From Lachnospiraceae bacterium (GTDB taxonomy: Bacteria > Bacillota > Clostridia > Lachnospirales > Lachnospiraceae), in the NCBI GenBank assembly GCA_900755865.1, contig CAAEHZ010000317.1:1-10653 (forward strand): DNA of 10,653 nucleotides, written 5' to 3'. Under the pieces are notes generated by a model. That model made no database searches. It worked only from the letters and a program-made list of their open reading frames with translations, and was not told where the DNA came from. Position 1 is the first letter of the stretch. Every line of letters begins with the position of its first letter. Positions 1 through 6,834 of this stretch are shown piece after piece. The translations under genes and the position numbers were made by a program.

Positions 1-1
1 A

Positions 2-709
2 CTGAATACAGCTTTTATGGCAGAAACTCTTGGAAAAATCCTTGCCGGGGTACCCGCTACCTTAAAGATTACGGTGGTGACGCTTCTGATTGCAGGACCG
101 CTTGCTTTCCTGTTTGCCATTGCCAGAACAGAGAAGAAAAAGATGGCAGACAAGATAATCGCAGCTTATGTATCCTTTATCCGGGGAACGCCCGTGGTAT
201 TGCAGATATTGTTTCTGTACAGTCTGCTTCCCAGCCTTTTGAACCATCTGGTGAAAAATGTATGGCATCTGGATTACAACGTATTCCAGTGGAACCCGAT
301 TATTTACGCATATACCGTATTTATTATCAACAATCTGGCAGTTTTAACGGAGGTGTTCCGTTCCGCACTGTCCACAGTGCATCAGGGGCAGCTTGAGGCA
401 GGCTTATCCATCGGAATGTCAAAAACCCAGACCTATCTTCGGGTCATCATTCCCCAGGCGATGGTAGCAGCACTTCCGAACTTGTGTAATACAACGGTAA
501 ACCTTTTGAAGAGTACTTCCCTGGCATATATGATGGGGGTAAAGGAGATTACCTCGATTGCCAGAACAGAAGCAGCCTTTGGGTATAATTACATTGAGGC
601 ATATCTGGACATTTTATTTGTATATCTGATTCTTTGCTCTGTGGTACAGGTACTGTTCAAGGGCGTGGAAAAGAAACTTGCTAAGTATAAAAAGCTGGTA
701 GCAGTTTAA
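2..709 (+). CDS. Amino-acid ABC transporter permease (5' end cut by window)
   Basis: This is the membrane subunit of a polar amino-acid ABC importer of the HisM/GlnP/TcyL type. The reading frame is open to the window edge. Its first ATG (17) has no ribosome site and lies where family members have an internal Met (the 'FM..T...L..GVP.TL' start), so the true start is probably upstream of the window. Counting from that Met, there are hydrophobic helices at about 15-36, 48-75, 95-117 and 195-217. The cytoplasmic EAA loop, which docks on the ATPase, is at about 127-148 ([20 protein letters not shown]). The ATPase gene follows after 29 bases, and a C-S lyase lies further down the operon, so cystine or a related sulfur amino acid is a reasonable substrate. 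That substrate is inferred from context, not read from the protein. The solute-binding protein should lie just upstream of the window. Confidence 0.93.
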   Translation: MNTAFMAETLGKILAGVPATLKITVVTLLIAGPLAFLFAIARTEKKKMADKIIAAYVSFIRGTPVVLQILFLYSLLPSLLNHLVKNVWHLDYNVFQWNPIIYAYTVFIINNLAVLTEVFRSALSTVHQGQLEAGLSIGMSKTQTYLRVIIPQAMVAALPNLCNTTVNLLKSTSLAYMMGVKEITSIARTEAAFGYNYIEAYLDILFVYLILCSVVQVLFKGVEKKLAKYKKLVAV

Positions 710-738
710 AAGGAAAGCTGCCGGAAAGAGAGGAAAAG

Positions 739-1491
739 ATGTTAGAGATTCGCAATATCCATAAATCCTATGGTGGAAATCAGGTATTAAAGGGCGTGGA
801 CATTAACGTGGAAAAGGGCGATGTCATCGTCATCCTCGGCCCCAGTGGTTCCGGAAAAACAACTCTTTTACGCTGCATCAACTTTCTGGAAAGAGCAGAT
901 AAGGGAACTCTGGATTTTGAGGAAATCCATACGGAGTTTAAAAATGCTTCCAGAGGAACTATCAATAAAATCCGGAAAAAGACAGCCTTTGTATTTCAGA
1001 ACTACAATCTGTTCCAGAATAAGACTGCTTTGCAGAACGTGATGGAGGGACTTACCATAGCGAGAAAAGTACCGAAGGCAGAGGCCGCAAAAATTGCAAA
1101 GGAAGCACTGGATAAGGTAGGACTTTCCGACAGATATGATTATTATCCTTCCCAGCTTTCCGGCGGGCAGCAGCAGAGAGTCGGGATTGCCCGGGCAATC
1201 GCTGTAAAGCCGGAGGTAATTTTATTTGATGAACCGACCTCCGCACTGGATCCGGAGCTGATTGGGGAAGTTTTGAATGTCATGAAGGAGCTGGCAAAGG
1301 AAGGGGTAACGATGGTGGTTGTTACCCACGAAATGAGCTTTGCCCATGACGTGGCAAACAAGGTAGTGTTCATGGAGGGCGGTGTCGTTGTGGAAGAGGG
1401 AACACCCCAGCAGATTTTCCAGGCACCGAAGGAGGAGAGAACCTCCCGGTTTTTACACCGGATTAACAGAGATTATGATTATTCCATTTAA
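739..1491 (+). CDS. Amino-acid ABC transporter ATP-binding protein
   Basis: This is the cytoplasmic ATPase that powers the permease encoded just upstream, of the GlnQ/HisP/TcyN class. At 250 residues it is full length for the family. All nucleotide-binding elements are present: Walker [10 protein letters not shown] (34-42), Q-loop FVFQNYNLF (84-92), ABC signature LSGGQQQRV (140-148), Walker [14 protein letters not shown] (161-173) and the switch histidine in VVVTHEMS (H197). The start at 739 has an AGAGAGG ribosome site about five bases upstream. The gap to the permease is 29 bases and to the next gene 31 bases, so co-transcription is very likely. Substrate choice lies with the unseen binding protein. 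The family assignment is certain; the exact amino acid (cystine, methionine or other) is not. Confidence 0.97.
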   Translation: MLEIRNIHKSYGGNQVLKGVDINVEKGDVIVILGPSGSGKTTLLRCINFLERADKGTLDFEEIHTEFKNASRGTINKIRKKTAFVFQNYNLFQNKTALQNVMEGLTIARKVPKAEAAKIAKEALDKVGLSDRYDYYPSQLSGGQQQRVGIARAIAVKPEVILFDEPTSALDPELIGEVLNVMKELAKEGVTMVVVTHEMSFAHDVANKVVFMEGGVVVEEGTPQQIFQAPKEERTSRFLHRINRDYDYSI

Positions 1492-1522
1492 CATTTTTTA
1501 AAGAAAACAGGAGGGAAAACAG

Positions 1523-2524
1523 ATGGCAAAGCAGATTATTCTTGATATTTTAAATCATAAAAAGACAGACAGGGTTCCCGTTGGAATGTGGTGGCATTAT
1601 ACAGATCCTTCTGAATGGGGAGATAAGCCCGGAGATGAAAAGCGGTTTGAGAGAGTATTCCAGGGGCATTTAAAGTATGCAAAAGAGGCAGGCCTGGATT
1701 TGTTAAAGGTAATGCCGGATGTTTACTTTGTATTGCCGAATCTCGCCGGAGTGGATATACTGGATGAGGAGCAGTTAAAGGCGGTAAAGCCCGCAGCAGA
1801 GGACGATTTGTTCTTTGAGGAATATGTCAGGCTGGTGAAGAAGCTTTCAGAAAGCCTCGGGGAGGAAACAGCAGTTTTCCCTACGGTATTTTCTCCTTAT
1901 TATTATCTGTTATATACGCAGCTTGGCACAACAGGAAAAGCCTATACAGAGGTGGAACTGGGACAGGCGGTGAAAAAGCATCCCGAGGCGGTAAAGCATG
2001 CGGTGGATGTTATAGCACAGGATTTAATCCGGTTAAGCAGACGGTTTCTGACAGAAGCCGGAGCAACGGGTATCTTCTATGCGGTACATAATTTTAATAC
2101 CATTACCAAGGTAGATTACCTGAATCTGTTTACTCCCGCAGAACGCCAGATTGCAGAGGAAATTGCAGCAGTCAATGATAACACGATTCTGCATGTCTGC
2201 GGAAGCCTTGGAAAGCCCAATGATTTTTCCTACTATGCAAATTATCCCTACAAGGCACTGAATTATGCCGTGGATAACGAGAAGTTCTCTCTGGGAGAAG
2301 CAAAGGAAAAATTCACGGATAAGGTTATTATAGGTGGTTTCGGCAGAAAGCCGGAGGACATTATTTATACCGGAAATAAAGAACAGTTACAGGCAGAAAC
2401 GGAAAGGCTGGTAAAGGAAGCCGGACGGGACAGACTGATTATCGGCGCAGACTGTTCTCTGAATCCGGAGAAGATGAGCAATGAAAGAGCTGCCTGGATA
2501 AAGGAAAAGGCAGATACGCTGTAA
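1523..2524 (+). CDS. UROD-superfamily protein, methyltransferase-like (MtaA/CmuA type)
   Basis: This 333-residue protein has the uroporphyrinogen decarboxylase (URO-D) TIM-barrel pattern. It opens with 'ILNHKKTDRVPVGMWWH', the counterpart of the haem enzyme's 'RxPVWxMRQAGR', but without the arginines that grip the porphyrin. It has instead H224-x-C226 (HVCGSLG) and C311 in IIGADCSLNP, the H-x-C...C zinc arrangement of the corrinoid- or thiol-dependent methyltransferase branch (MtaA, MtbA, CmuA). A methyl transfer role is therefore more likely than haem synthesis. A GGAGGG ribosome site seven bases before the ATG sets the start. It lies between an amino-acid ABC transporter and a PLP C-S lyase with short gaps, which hints at handling of a methylthio or other methylated amino-acid substrate. 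No corrinoid protein gene is in view. Family is confident; function is inferred. Confidence 0.85.
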   Translation: MAKQIILDILNHKKTDRVPVGMWWHYTDPSEWGDKPGDEKRFERVFQGHLKYAKEAGLDLLKVMPDVYFVLPNLAGVDILDEEQLKAVKPAAEDDLFFEEYVRLVKKLSESLGEETAVFPTVFSPYYYLLYTQLGTTGKAYTEVELGQAVKKHPEAVKHAVDVIAQDLIRLSRRFLTEAGATGIFYAVHNFNTITKVDYLNLFTPAERQIAEEIAAVNDNTILHVCGSLGKPNDFSYYANYPYKALNYAVDNEKFSLGEAKEKFTDKVIIGGFGRKPEDIIYTGNKEQLQAETERLVKEAGRDRLIIGADCSLNPEKMSNERAAWIKEKADTL

Positions 2525-2564
2525 AAGCTGGAAGAAACAAGATTGTGAAGGGATGGAGAGTAAG

Positions 2565-3707
2565 ATGGCATACGCAAAGGAAACGACATGTGTACAGGGA
2601 AGCGGGGAAGCGAAGGACGTTTACGGGTCAATCAGTTATCCGATTTATCTTTCTGCGACCTACGCTCATCCGGCATTGGGAGAAACAACCGGATATGCTT
2701 ACGGCAGAGCGGGAAATCCGACAAGGGATGAGCTGCAGAGAACGGTGGCGGCGCTGGAAAACGGAAAATATGCGCTGGCTTATGCCTCCGGCATGGCGGC
2801 AATTACAGCAGTCTTTGATTTATTTTCTCCCGGGAGCCATCTGATTGCAACGGATGATATTTATGGCGGAAGCCTGCGGCTCTGGTCTACTGTGGGAAAG
2901 AAAAACGGACTGGAAACAGAAAGTGTTGATACCACAGACCTTGCAGCGTTGAAAGCGGCAATCCGTCCCAACACAAAAGCTATCTTTATCGAAACACCCT
3001 CCAATCCCATGATGAAGGTTTCCGATATTGCAGCCATTTCTGAACTGGCAAAGGCAAATAACTGTCTGCTGATTGTGGACAATACCTTCTTATCTCCCTA
3101 TTTCCAGCAGCCACTGGATTTGGGAGCAGATATTGTAGTACACAGCGGGACAAAGTATCTTGGCGGGCACAATGATGTTATCGCCGGGTTTACGGTAACG
3201 AAGGATGAGGCGTTGTACCAAAGGCTGAATTATTTGTATAAAACCACCGGAGCCTGTCTGCCGCCCATGGATAGCTGGCTGGTGCTCCGGGGCATCAAAA
3301 CCCTTGCAATCCGTATGGAGCAGCATCAGAAAAACGCTTTAATTCTTGCGAACTGGTTAAAGGAGCAGCCGAGGGTAAAGGAAGTTTATTGTATCGGACT
3401 TCCCGACAGACCGGATAAGGAGCTGATTGACAGGCAGTGCAGCGGCTACGGCGGCATGATTTCCTTTCGGGTGGACAGCCAGGAAACGGTAGAAAGGCTG
3501 TTGAGGGAGGTTAAGCTGATTCGCTTTGCGGAAAGCCTCGGCGGGGTGGAAACCCTGCTGACCTTCCCGATGCGTCAGACCCATGCGGAGGTTCCTGAGG
3601 AGCTTCGCAAAAAGCTGGGTGTGGATGAAACTCTGCTCAGACTTTCTGTGGGAATCGAAAATGCAGAGGATTTGATTACTGATTTAAAGCAGGCGTTTGG
3701 TGATTGA
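2565..3707 (+). CDS. Cystathionine gamma-lyase/gamma-synthase family PLP enzyme
   Basis: This is a cytoplasmic trans-sulfuration enzyme of the Cys/Met-metabolism PLP family (MetB, MetC, MccB and MGL relatives), making or breaking C-S bonds of cystathionine, cysteine or homocysteine. I chose the Met at 2565, which has GGAGAG four bases upstream. The ATG at 2553 would add four residues but its ribosome site would touch the codon. Numbered from 2565, the protein has 380 residues and shows YGRAGNPTRDELQ (46-58), the cofactor phosphate loop ASGMAAI (74-80), DNTFLSP (172-178), the PLP lysine K197 in HSGTKYLGGHND, SLGGVETL (324-331) and the C-terminal LRLSVGIENAEDLI. Lyase, synthase and methionine gamma-lyase cannot be separated by eye. 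It is the last gene of the operon. Its final 31 coding bases plus downstream bases occur again at 6051-6089. Confidence 0.95.
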   Translation: MAYAKETTCVQGSGEAKDVYGSISYPIYLSATYAHPALGETTGYAYGRAGNPTRDELQRTVAALENGKYALAYASGMAAITAVFDLFSPGSHLIATDDIYGGSLRLWSTVGKKNGLETESVDTTDLAALKAAIRPNTKAIFIETPSNPMMKVSDIAAISELAKANNCLLIVDNTFLSPYFQQPLDLGADIVVHSGTKYLGGHNDVIAGFTVTKDEALYQRLNYLYKTTGACLPPMDSWLVLRGIKTLAIRMEQHQKNALILANWLKEQPRVKEVYCIGLPDRPDKELIDRQCSGYGGMISFRVDSQETVERLLREVKLIRFAESLGGVETLLTFPMRQTHAEVPEELRKKLGVDETLLRLSVGIENAEDLITDLKQAFGD

Positions 3708-3712
3708 CCTTC
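3674..3712 (+). repeat. Direct repeat copy 1: native 3' end of the C-S lyase gene
   Basis: These 39 bases, covering the last codons (ITDLKQAFGD-stop) and the first bases after the stop, recur at 6051-6089 with 35 of 39 identical. All four differences are transitions. This is the intact, functional copy. Confidence 0.85.
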
Positions 3713-3734
3713 GTTTCTCTACAAATCTGATATT

Positions 3735-3792
3735 AAAAAGAAACAAACTAAGGCAGCAGGTTAAAAACTGTCCACAGCTTGTTTCTTTTTTT
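3735..3792 (+). terminator. Intrinsic terminator of the transporter/lyase operon
   Basis: A perfect 12-bp inverted repeat (AAAAAGAAACAA at 3735-3746, TTGTTTCTTTTT at 3779-3790) has its right arm inside a T-tract. One mismatch further in, CT/AG extend the stem. The A-rich left arm means it could also stop transcription from the other strand. It is AT-rich for a terminator, but its position 27 bases after the lyase stop codon fits. Confidence 0.75.
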
Positions 3793-3917
3793 ATGAGATT
3801 GGGGTGTTCAGGAATGTATGGAAAAATTGAAAAGCCTGGTAAAAGTGATGAATAAATAAGACGTGTAGCACAGGATTTTGTTTGAAAAATAAAACAAAAA
3901 ATGATGCCTGAAATGTA

Positions 3918-3946
3918 TTGACTTTAAAAAAATTTTTTGATATAAG
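3918..3946 (+). promoter_or_regulatory. Sigma-A promoter for the chemoreceptor gene
   Basis: TTGACT (3918-3923) and TATAAG (3941-3946) are separated by 17 bases, and the spacer is A/T-rich. By hand count only 14 of 60 bases are G or C between 3901 and 3960. The first ATG with a ribosome site lies 41 bases beyond the -10 box. I looked for the motility sigma-D pattern (TAAA, then GCCGATAT) and did not find it at proper spacing. The remaining DNA from 3793 to 3917 has only a weak A/T hairpin (TTTTGTTT 3876-3883 with AAACAAAA 3892-3899) and no gene. Confidence 0.65.
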
Positions 3947-3987
3947 AAGTTAAAGTACTGAAATGATAAGAAAGGAAGTAACAAACT

Positions 3988-4041
3988 ATGTATTCAGAAA
4001 AAAGTACGTTGGGAAAGAAATTGGAAAATATGCATCTGTAG
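3988..4041 (+). other. Chemoreceptor N-terminus, cut off by an in-frame TAG
   Basis: An ATG at 3988 with an AAGGAAG ribosome site (3972-3978) opens a 17-codon frame, MYSEKSTLGKKLENMHL, that ends at TAG (4039-4041). It is in the same frame as the chemoreceptor that follows. The codons just after the TAG read ERINYGYRKVI and run into the first membrane helix, so the stop splits what looks like one continuous N-terminal segment. A CAG-to-TAG change, sequencing error, readthrough or real use as a short leader peptide are all possible. The ATG at 4055, in another frame, gives only seven codons. Confidence 0.6.
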
Positions 4042-4074
4042 GAACGAATAAACTATGGCTACAGAAAAGTTATT

Positions 4075-5700
4075 ATGATGATGTTGATTTCAGGACTGTT
4101 TTCTATAGTAACCATAGGTGTGTTAATTGCTAATATGCTGCATTATATAAACAATGTTACTGCAGCAGACCAGGCGGTAAAAATCTGCAGAATAAATGTG
4201 AATGCGGCAGCGAGAAATATCAGGGAAATGGCATTGAACAATGATGTTTCTGCGTATGACAATTATGAGCAGACAGTAAAAAAGCTGCTTTCAGAAGTTG
4301 ATTCCCAGCTGATTGTTTTAAAGGAAACAGGAGTTGTTTCCGATTCAAACTATGAGGAATACTCAGCGGCTCTTTCTGAATGGGGAGAAATTGGTTACGC
4401 TATCATAGGAGAAATCAGAAATGGCAACGAGGAAAAAGCAGTTGAAGAAATCCTTAACGATTGTACACCTGCCTTAAATAAAGTTGTGGAAATTGCGATT
4501 AAATTAGACGAACTGACAGATGAGGTGAGCCAACAGGCTACCAGAACGACTTTTGTTTTTTCAGCTGCAGGAATTGCTTTTATTATTGTCTGTCTGGCTT
4601 TTGCCGGGATACTGGCGAAGAGAACAGGCAAAAAAGTACTTGAAACAATTCTGGTACCATTACAGGCAGTTGAAGCTGTTGCAAAGGAATTGACAGAGGG
4701 AAATTTACACAGTACTCTGGAGTATCGCTCGGAAGATGAAATCGGAAGACTGGCACACAGTATGCGTAAGTCCATTCGTATTCTGGGAAGCTATGTAGAT
4801 GATATTGGTCGTGCAATGAAAATGTTTTCAGAAGGAAATTTTGATGTTCAGCCAGAAGTAGAATGGAAGGGGGATTTTGTCGAAATTTTAAATTCCTTTA
4901 TGTTATTTGAGAAAAGTATGGCAGAAACGATTAAAGGAATTCAAAATGTTTCTAATGAAGTTTCCGGTTCAGCAGAACAGGTGGCATCAAGTTCTACTGA
5001 TCTTGCAGATGGAGCTACAAACCAGGCAGCAGTTGTAGAAGAACTGACCGCTACAGTTGAAGGTGTTGCCCAACAGGTAGAAAAAAATTCAAAATCTGCA
5101 AAGGAAATCAGTGAAAGAGTGGATGAACTTGGAAATGCCATTTCCGTAAGCAATGGAAAGATGCATGAAATGGTTGCTTCCATGAATGAAATCAATGAGG
5201 CATCAAAAGAGATAGATAAGATTATTGCAACAATAAATGAAATTGCTTCCCAGACAAATCTGCTTGCATTGAATGCTTCTATTGAAGCTGCAAGAGCAGG
5301 TGAGGCAGGCAAAGGCTTTGCAGTTGTAGCAAATCAGGTAAATGTATTGGCCGATCAAAGTGCTCAGGCGGCAAAGGAATCTGCAACATTGATTGAAACC
5401 TCTGTGAAAGCTGTGGAAAAGGGTATGATGATTGCCGGACAGACTGCAACACAGTTGGAAGAGGTTGCTGAGAGTTCCAAAATAATTACGGAAGAAGTTA
5501 CAAATATTGCAGAAACATTAGAAACACAGACGGCAGAAATTCAGCAGATTAATGAGGGAATTGAACAGATTAATGATGTTGTACAGACAAATTCGGCAAC
5601 AGCCGAGGAATGTGCAGCTTCCAGTCAGGAGATGAGTAACGAAGCGGAAAATCTGCGTGGAATGATTCGGAAATTCAAAGTTGCAAAATTTGAAAAATAA
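4075..5700 (+). CDS. Methyl-accepting chemotaxis protein (start disrupted)
   Basis: This transmembrane chemoreceptor senses an extracellular ligand and controls CheA/CheW. Numbered from the Met at 4075 (541 residues), it has TM1 at about 3-21, a helical extracellular region at 22-158 that looks like a four-helix-bundle sensor, TM2 at about 160-181, HAMP-like sequence at about 185-285 and a long coiled-coil signalling domain. The hairpin tip is nearly canonical (INEIASQTNLLALNASIEAA then RAGEAGKGFAVVA, about 387-419). No CheB/CheR-tethering pentapeptide is evident at the C-terminus. The ATG at 4075 has no ribosome site and lies at the mouth of TM1, where a few positively charged residues would normally precede it. 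The well-placed start at 3988 is in frame but separated by a TAG. Expression from the downstream region would need readthrough or reinitiation. The sensed ligand is unknown. The gene stands alone, without other chemotaxis genes. Confidence 0.88.
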   Translation: MMMLISGLFSIVTIGVLIANMLHYINNVTAADQAVKICRINVNAAARNIREMALNNDVSAYDNYEQTVKKLLSEVDSQLIVLKETGVVSDSNYEEYSAALSEWGEIGYAIIGEIRNGNEEKAVEEILNDCTPALNKVVEIAIKLDELTDEVSQQATRTTFVFSAAGIAFIIVCLAFAGILAKRTGKKVLETILVPLQAVEAVAKELTEGNLHSTLEYRSEDEIGRLAHSMRKSIRILGSYVDDIGRAMKMFSEGNFDVQPEVEWKGDFVEILNSFMLFEKSMAETIKGIQNVSNEVSGSAEQVASSSTDLADGATNQAAVVEELTATVEGVAQQVEKNSKSAKEISERVDELGNAISVSNGKMHEMVASMNEINEASKEIDKIIATINEIASQTNLLALNASIEAARAGEAGKGFAVVANQVNVLADQSAQAAKESATLIETSVKAVEKGMMIAGQTATQLEEVAESSKIITEEVTNIAETLETQTAEIQQINEGIEQINDVVQTNSATAEECAASSQEMSNEAENLRGMIRKFKVAKFEK

Positions 5701-5724
5701 TATAGAAAATAAAAACAGGTAATG

Positions 5725-5786
5725 ATTCAGGACCATATAAAACTGCTTGAATGCAAGCATATAAGCAGTTTTATATGGTCCTGAAT
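5725..5786. repeat. 24-bp perfect inverted repeat (large hairpin)
   Basis: The arms 5725-5748 and 5763-5786 are exact reverse complements over 24 bases. The 14-base centre can add a 4-bp stem (ATGC 5751-5754, GCAT 5757-5760). It begins 24 bases after the chemoreceptor stop codon, so it may end that transcript, but the downstream side (TGTTACTTTA) has no T-run. It could instead be a short mobile repeat (MITE-like) or a joined pair of terminal inverted repeats. Both strands read through it as similar short peptides, which is only a result of the symmetry. Confidence 0.85.
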
Positions 5787-5811
5787 TGTTACTTTAAAAG
5801 CATATTTAATT

Positions 5812-5982
5812 ATGACCTGCATGATGGGCGGCGGAATCGGATTTCGGGCAGCCGGTATATTCCCGGAGATATTTATTGCGTTTTTTTATTCAGGACTGGG
5901 CCTGGCACTGGCATCAGCAGGCATGTTATTTACCGGAAATTATCTGTTTTACAATCGTCTGATTGAAAATGAGAAGTTATAA
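5812..5982 (+). pseudogene. Possible C-terminal fragment of a membrane protein
   Basis: A 56-codon frame (Met at 5812, open back to the stop at 5782-5784 in the hairpin arm) encodes a glycine-rich start and a long hydrophobic stretch (IFIAFFYSGLGLALASAG, MLFTGNYLF) with a polar tail RLIENEKL. It resembles the last one or two helices of a larger integral membrane protein. There is no ribosome site and no upstream coding sequence; the frame simply emerges from the inverted repeat. I do not recognise the family. It may be the remnant of a gene truncated when the island formed, or chance. Between 5983 and 6050 I see nothing further. Confidence 0.3.
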
Positions 5983-6050
5983 TAAGAGAGAACAATTAAG
6001 AAGCACTGATTTAGATATGGTAGAAACAGTGATAAAATAAAGAGACAGGT

Positions 6051-6089
6051 GATTACCGGCTTAAAGCAGGTGTTTGGTGATTGACCTTC
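6051..6089 (+). repeat. Direct repeat copy 2: relic of the C-S lyase 3' end
   Basis: Relic of the lyase tail, 35 of 39 bases identical to 3674-3712, reading ITGLKQVFGD-stop in the lyase frame. An upstream stop at 6007-6009 limits the frame and no lyase sequence is recognisable before it. Weaker similarity seems to continue to about 6118 (AAATCTGATATT versus AATCTTGTATACT). Together the two copies bracket the chemoreceptor island. Confidence 0.85.
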
Positions 6090-6109
6090 TGGAAATAATC
6101 TTGTATACT
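6081..6109 (+). promoter_or_regulatory. Sigma-A promoter of thrH
   Basis: TTGACC (6081-6086) and TATACT (6104-6109) have an ideal 17-base spacer. The -35 box contains the TGA stop codon of the lyase relic, so a duplicated coding tail supplies the promoter element. In copy 1 the same TTGACC (3705-3710) has only a degenerate -10 (TGATAT). The likely transcript start is near 6116, giving a leader of about 95 bases. Confidence 0.75.
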
Positions 6110-6139
6110 AAAAAAAGATACGCAGAAATGGAGAGAAGA

Positions 6140-6172
6140 GGATTTGTGTCTGTGCGCACTTGATACAAATCC
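6140..6172 (+). promoter_or_regulatory. Leader hairpin upstream of thrH
   Basis: GGATTTGTGTC (6140-6150) pairs with GATACAAATCC (6162-6172), 11 bp with one G-U pair, leaving an 11-base loop that holds the self-complementary octamer GTGCGCAC (6152-6159). The ribosome site is 28 bases downstream and not occluded. No T-run follows, so it is not a terminator. Function is unknown. Confidence 0.5.
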
Positions 6173-6210
6173 GGCATTCACAGAGAACGTGCGTGGAAAT
6201 GAGGAAAAAA

Positions 6211-6810
6211 ATGAATATTGTATGCTTGGATTTGGAAGGGGTTTTAGTACCGGAAATCTGGATTGCCTTTGCGGAGGCGAGCGGTATCCCGGAGTTAAAG
6301 AGGACAACCAGGGATGAGCCGGATTACGATAAGCTGATGAAATGGCGTATCGGTATTTTGAAGGAGCATGGACTGGGCTTAAAGGAAATTCAGGATACGA
6401 TTGCAAAAATAGAACCGATTCCGGGAGCAAAAGAGTTTTTGGATGAGCTGCGGGAACTGACGCAGGTTATTATTATCAGTGATACATTTACCCAGTTTGC
6501 AACACCGCTGATGAAAAAGCTGGGCTGGCCCACGATTTTCTGCAACTCACTGGAGGTAGCGGAGAACGGGGAAATCACGGGATTTAAGATGCGGATAGAG
6601 CAGTCAAAGCTGACAACCGTAAAGGCATTGCAGTCTATCGGATATGAAACAATAGCCAGCGGTGACAGCTATAATGACCTGGGGATGATTCAGGCGAGTA
6701 AGGCGGGATTTTTATTTAAGAGTACGGAGAAAATCAAGGCAGACTATCCGGAGCTTCCTGCTTTTGACACATACGAGGAACTGATGGCGGCGATTAAAAA
6801 GGAACTGTAA
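6211..6810 (+). CDS. thrH: ThrH-like phosphoserine phosphatase/homoserine phosphotransferase
   Basis: This 199-residue HAD-superfamily enzyme closely follows Pseudomonas ThrH, which removes phosphate from phosphoserine and can pass it to homoserine, so it touches serine and threonine synthesis. The start at 6211 (MNIVCLDLEGVLVPEIWIAF) has GAGG six bases upstream and matches the family N-terminus. An earlier in-frame ATG at 6160 would put a leader hairpin inside the protein. Visible HAD motifs are DLEG (7-10, nucleophile D7, with E9 in place of the usual second Asp as in ThrH), SDTF (S90), a lysine at about 133 and GDSYND (151-156). It is transcribed alone, from its own promoter to its own terminator. 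No threonine or serine genes are adjacent, so the physiological substrate here is uncertain. Confidence 0.92.
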   Translation: MNIVCLDLEGVLVPEIWIAFAEASGIPELKRTTRDEPDYDKLMKWRIGILKEHGLGLKEIQDTIAKIEPIPGAKEFLDELRELTQVIIISDTFTQFATPLMKKLGWPTIFCNSLEVAENGEITGFKMRIEQSKLTTVKALQSIGYETIASGDSYNDLGMIQASKAGFLFKSTEKIKADYPELPAFDTYEELMAAIKKEL

Positions 6811-6822
6811 GGTTCCTTTTTT
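6796..6822 (+). terminator. Intrinsic terminator overlapping the end of thrH
   Basis: AAAAAGGAAC (6796-6805) pairs with GTTCCTTTTT (6812-6821) around a six-base loop that contains the thrH stop codon, and the run of T continues to 6823. The last codons of the gene thus form the left arm. Confidence 0.8.
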
Positions 6823-6834
6823 TCCGTATTTAAT

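Noticed and set aside
3876..3899. Short A/T-only hairpin upstream of the receptor promoter
   Set aside because: Eight A/T-rich pairs in very A/T-rich DNA are expected by chance, and no T-run or regulatory context supports it.
5725..6089. Insertion sequence or transposon
   Set aside because: The inverted repeat suggests a mobile element, but no transposase or recombinase frame and no flanking target duplication next to the hairpin can be seen.
6160..6210. Earlier in-frame start for thrH
   Set aside because: The ATG is inside the loop of the leader hairpin and lacks a ribosome site; the ATG at 6211 has GAGG at good distance and matches the family N-terminus.
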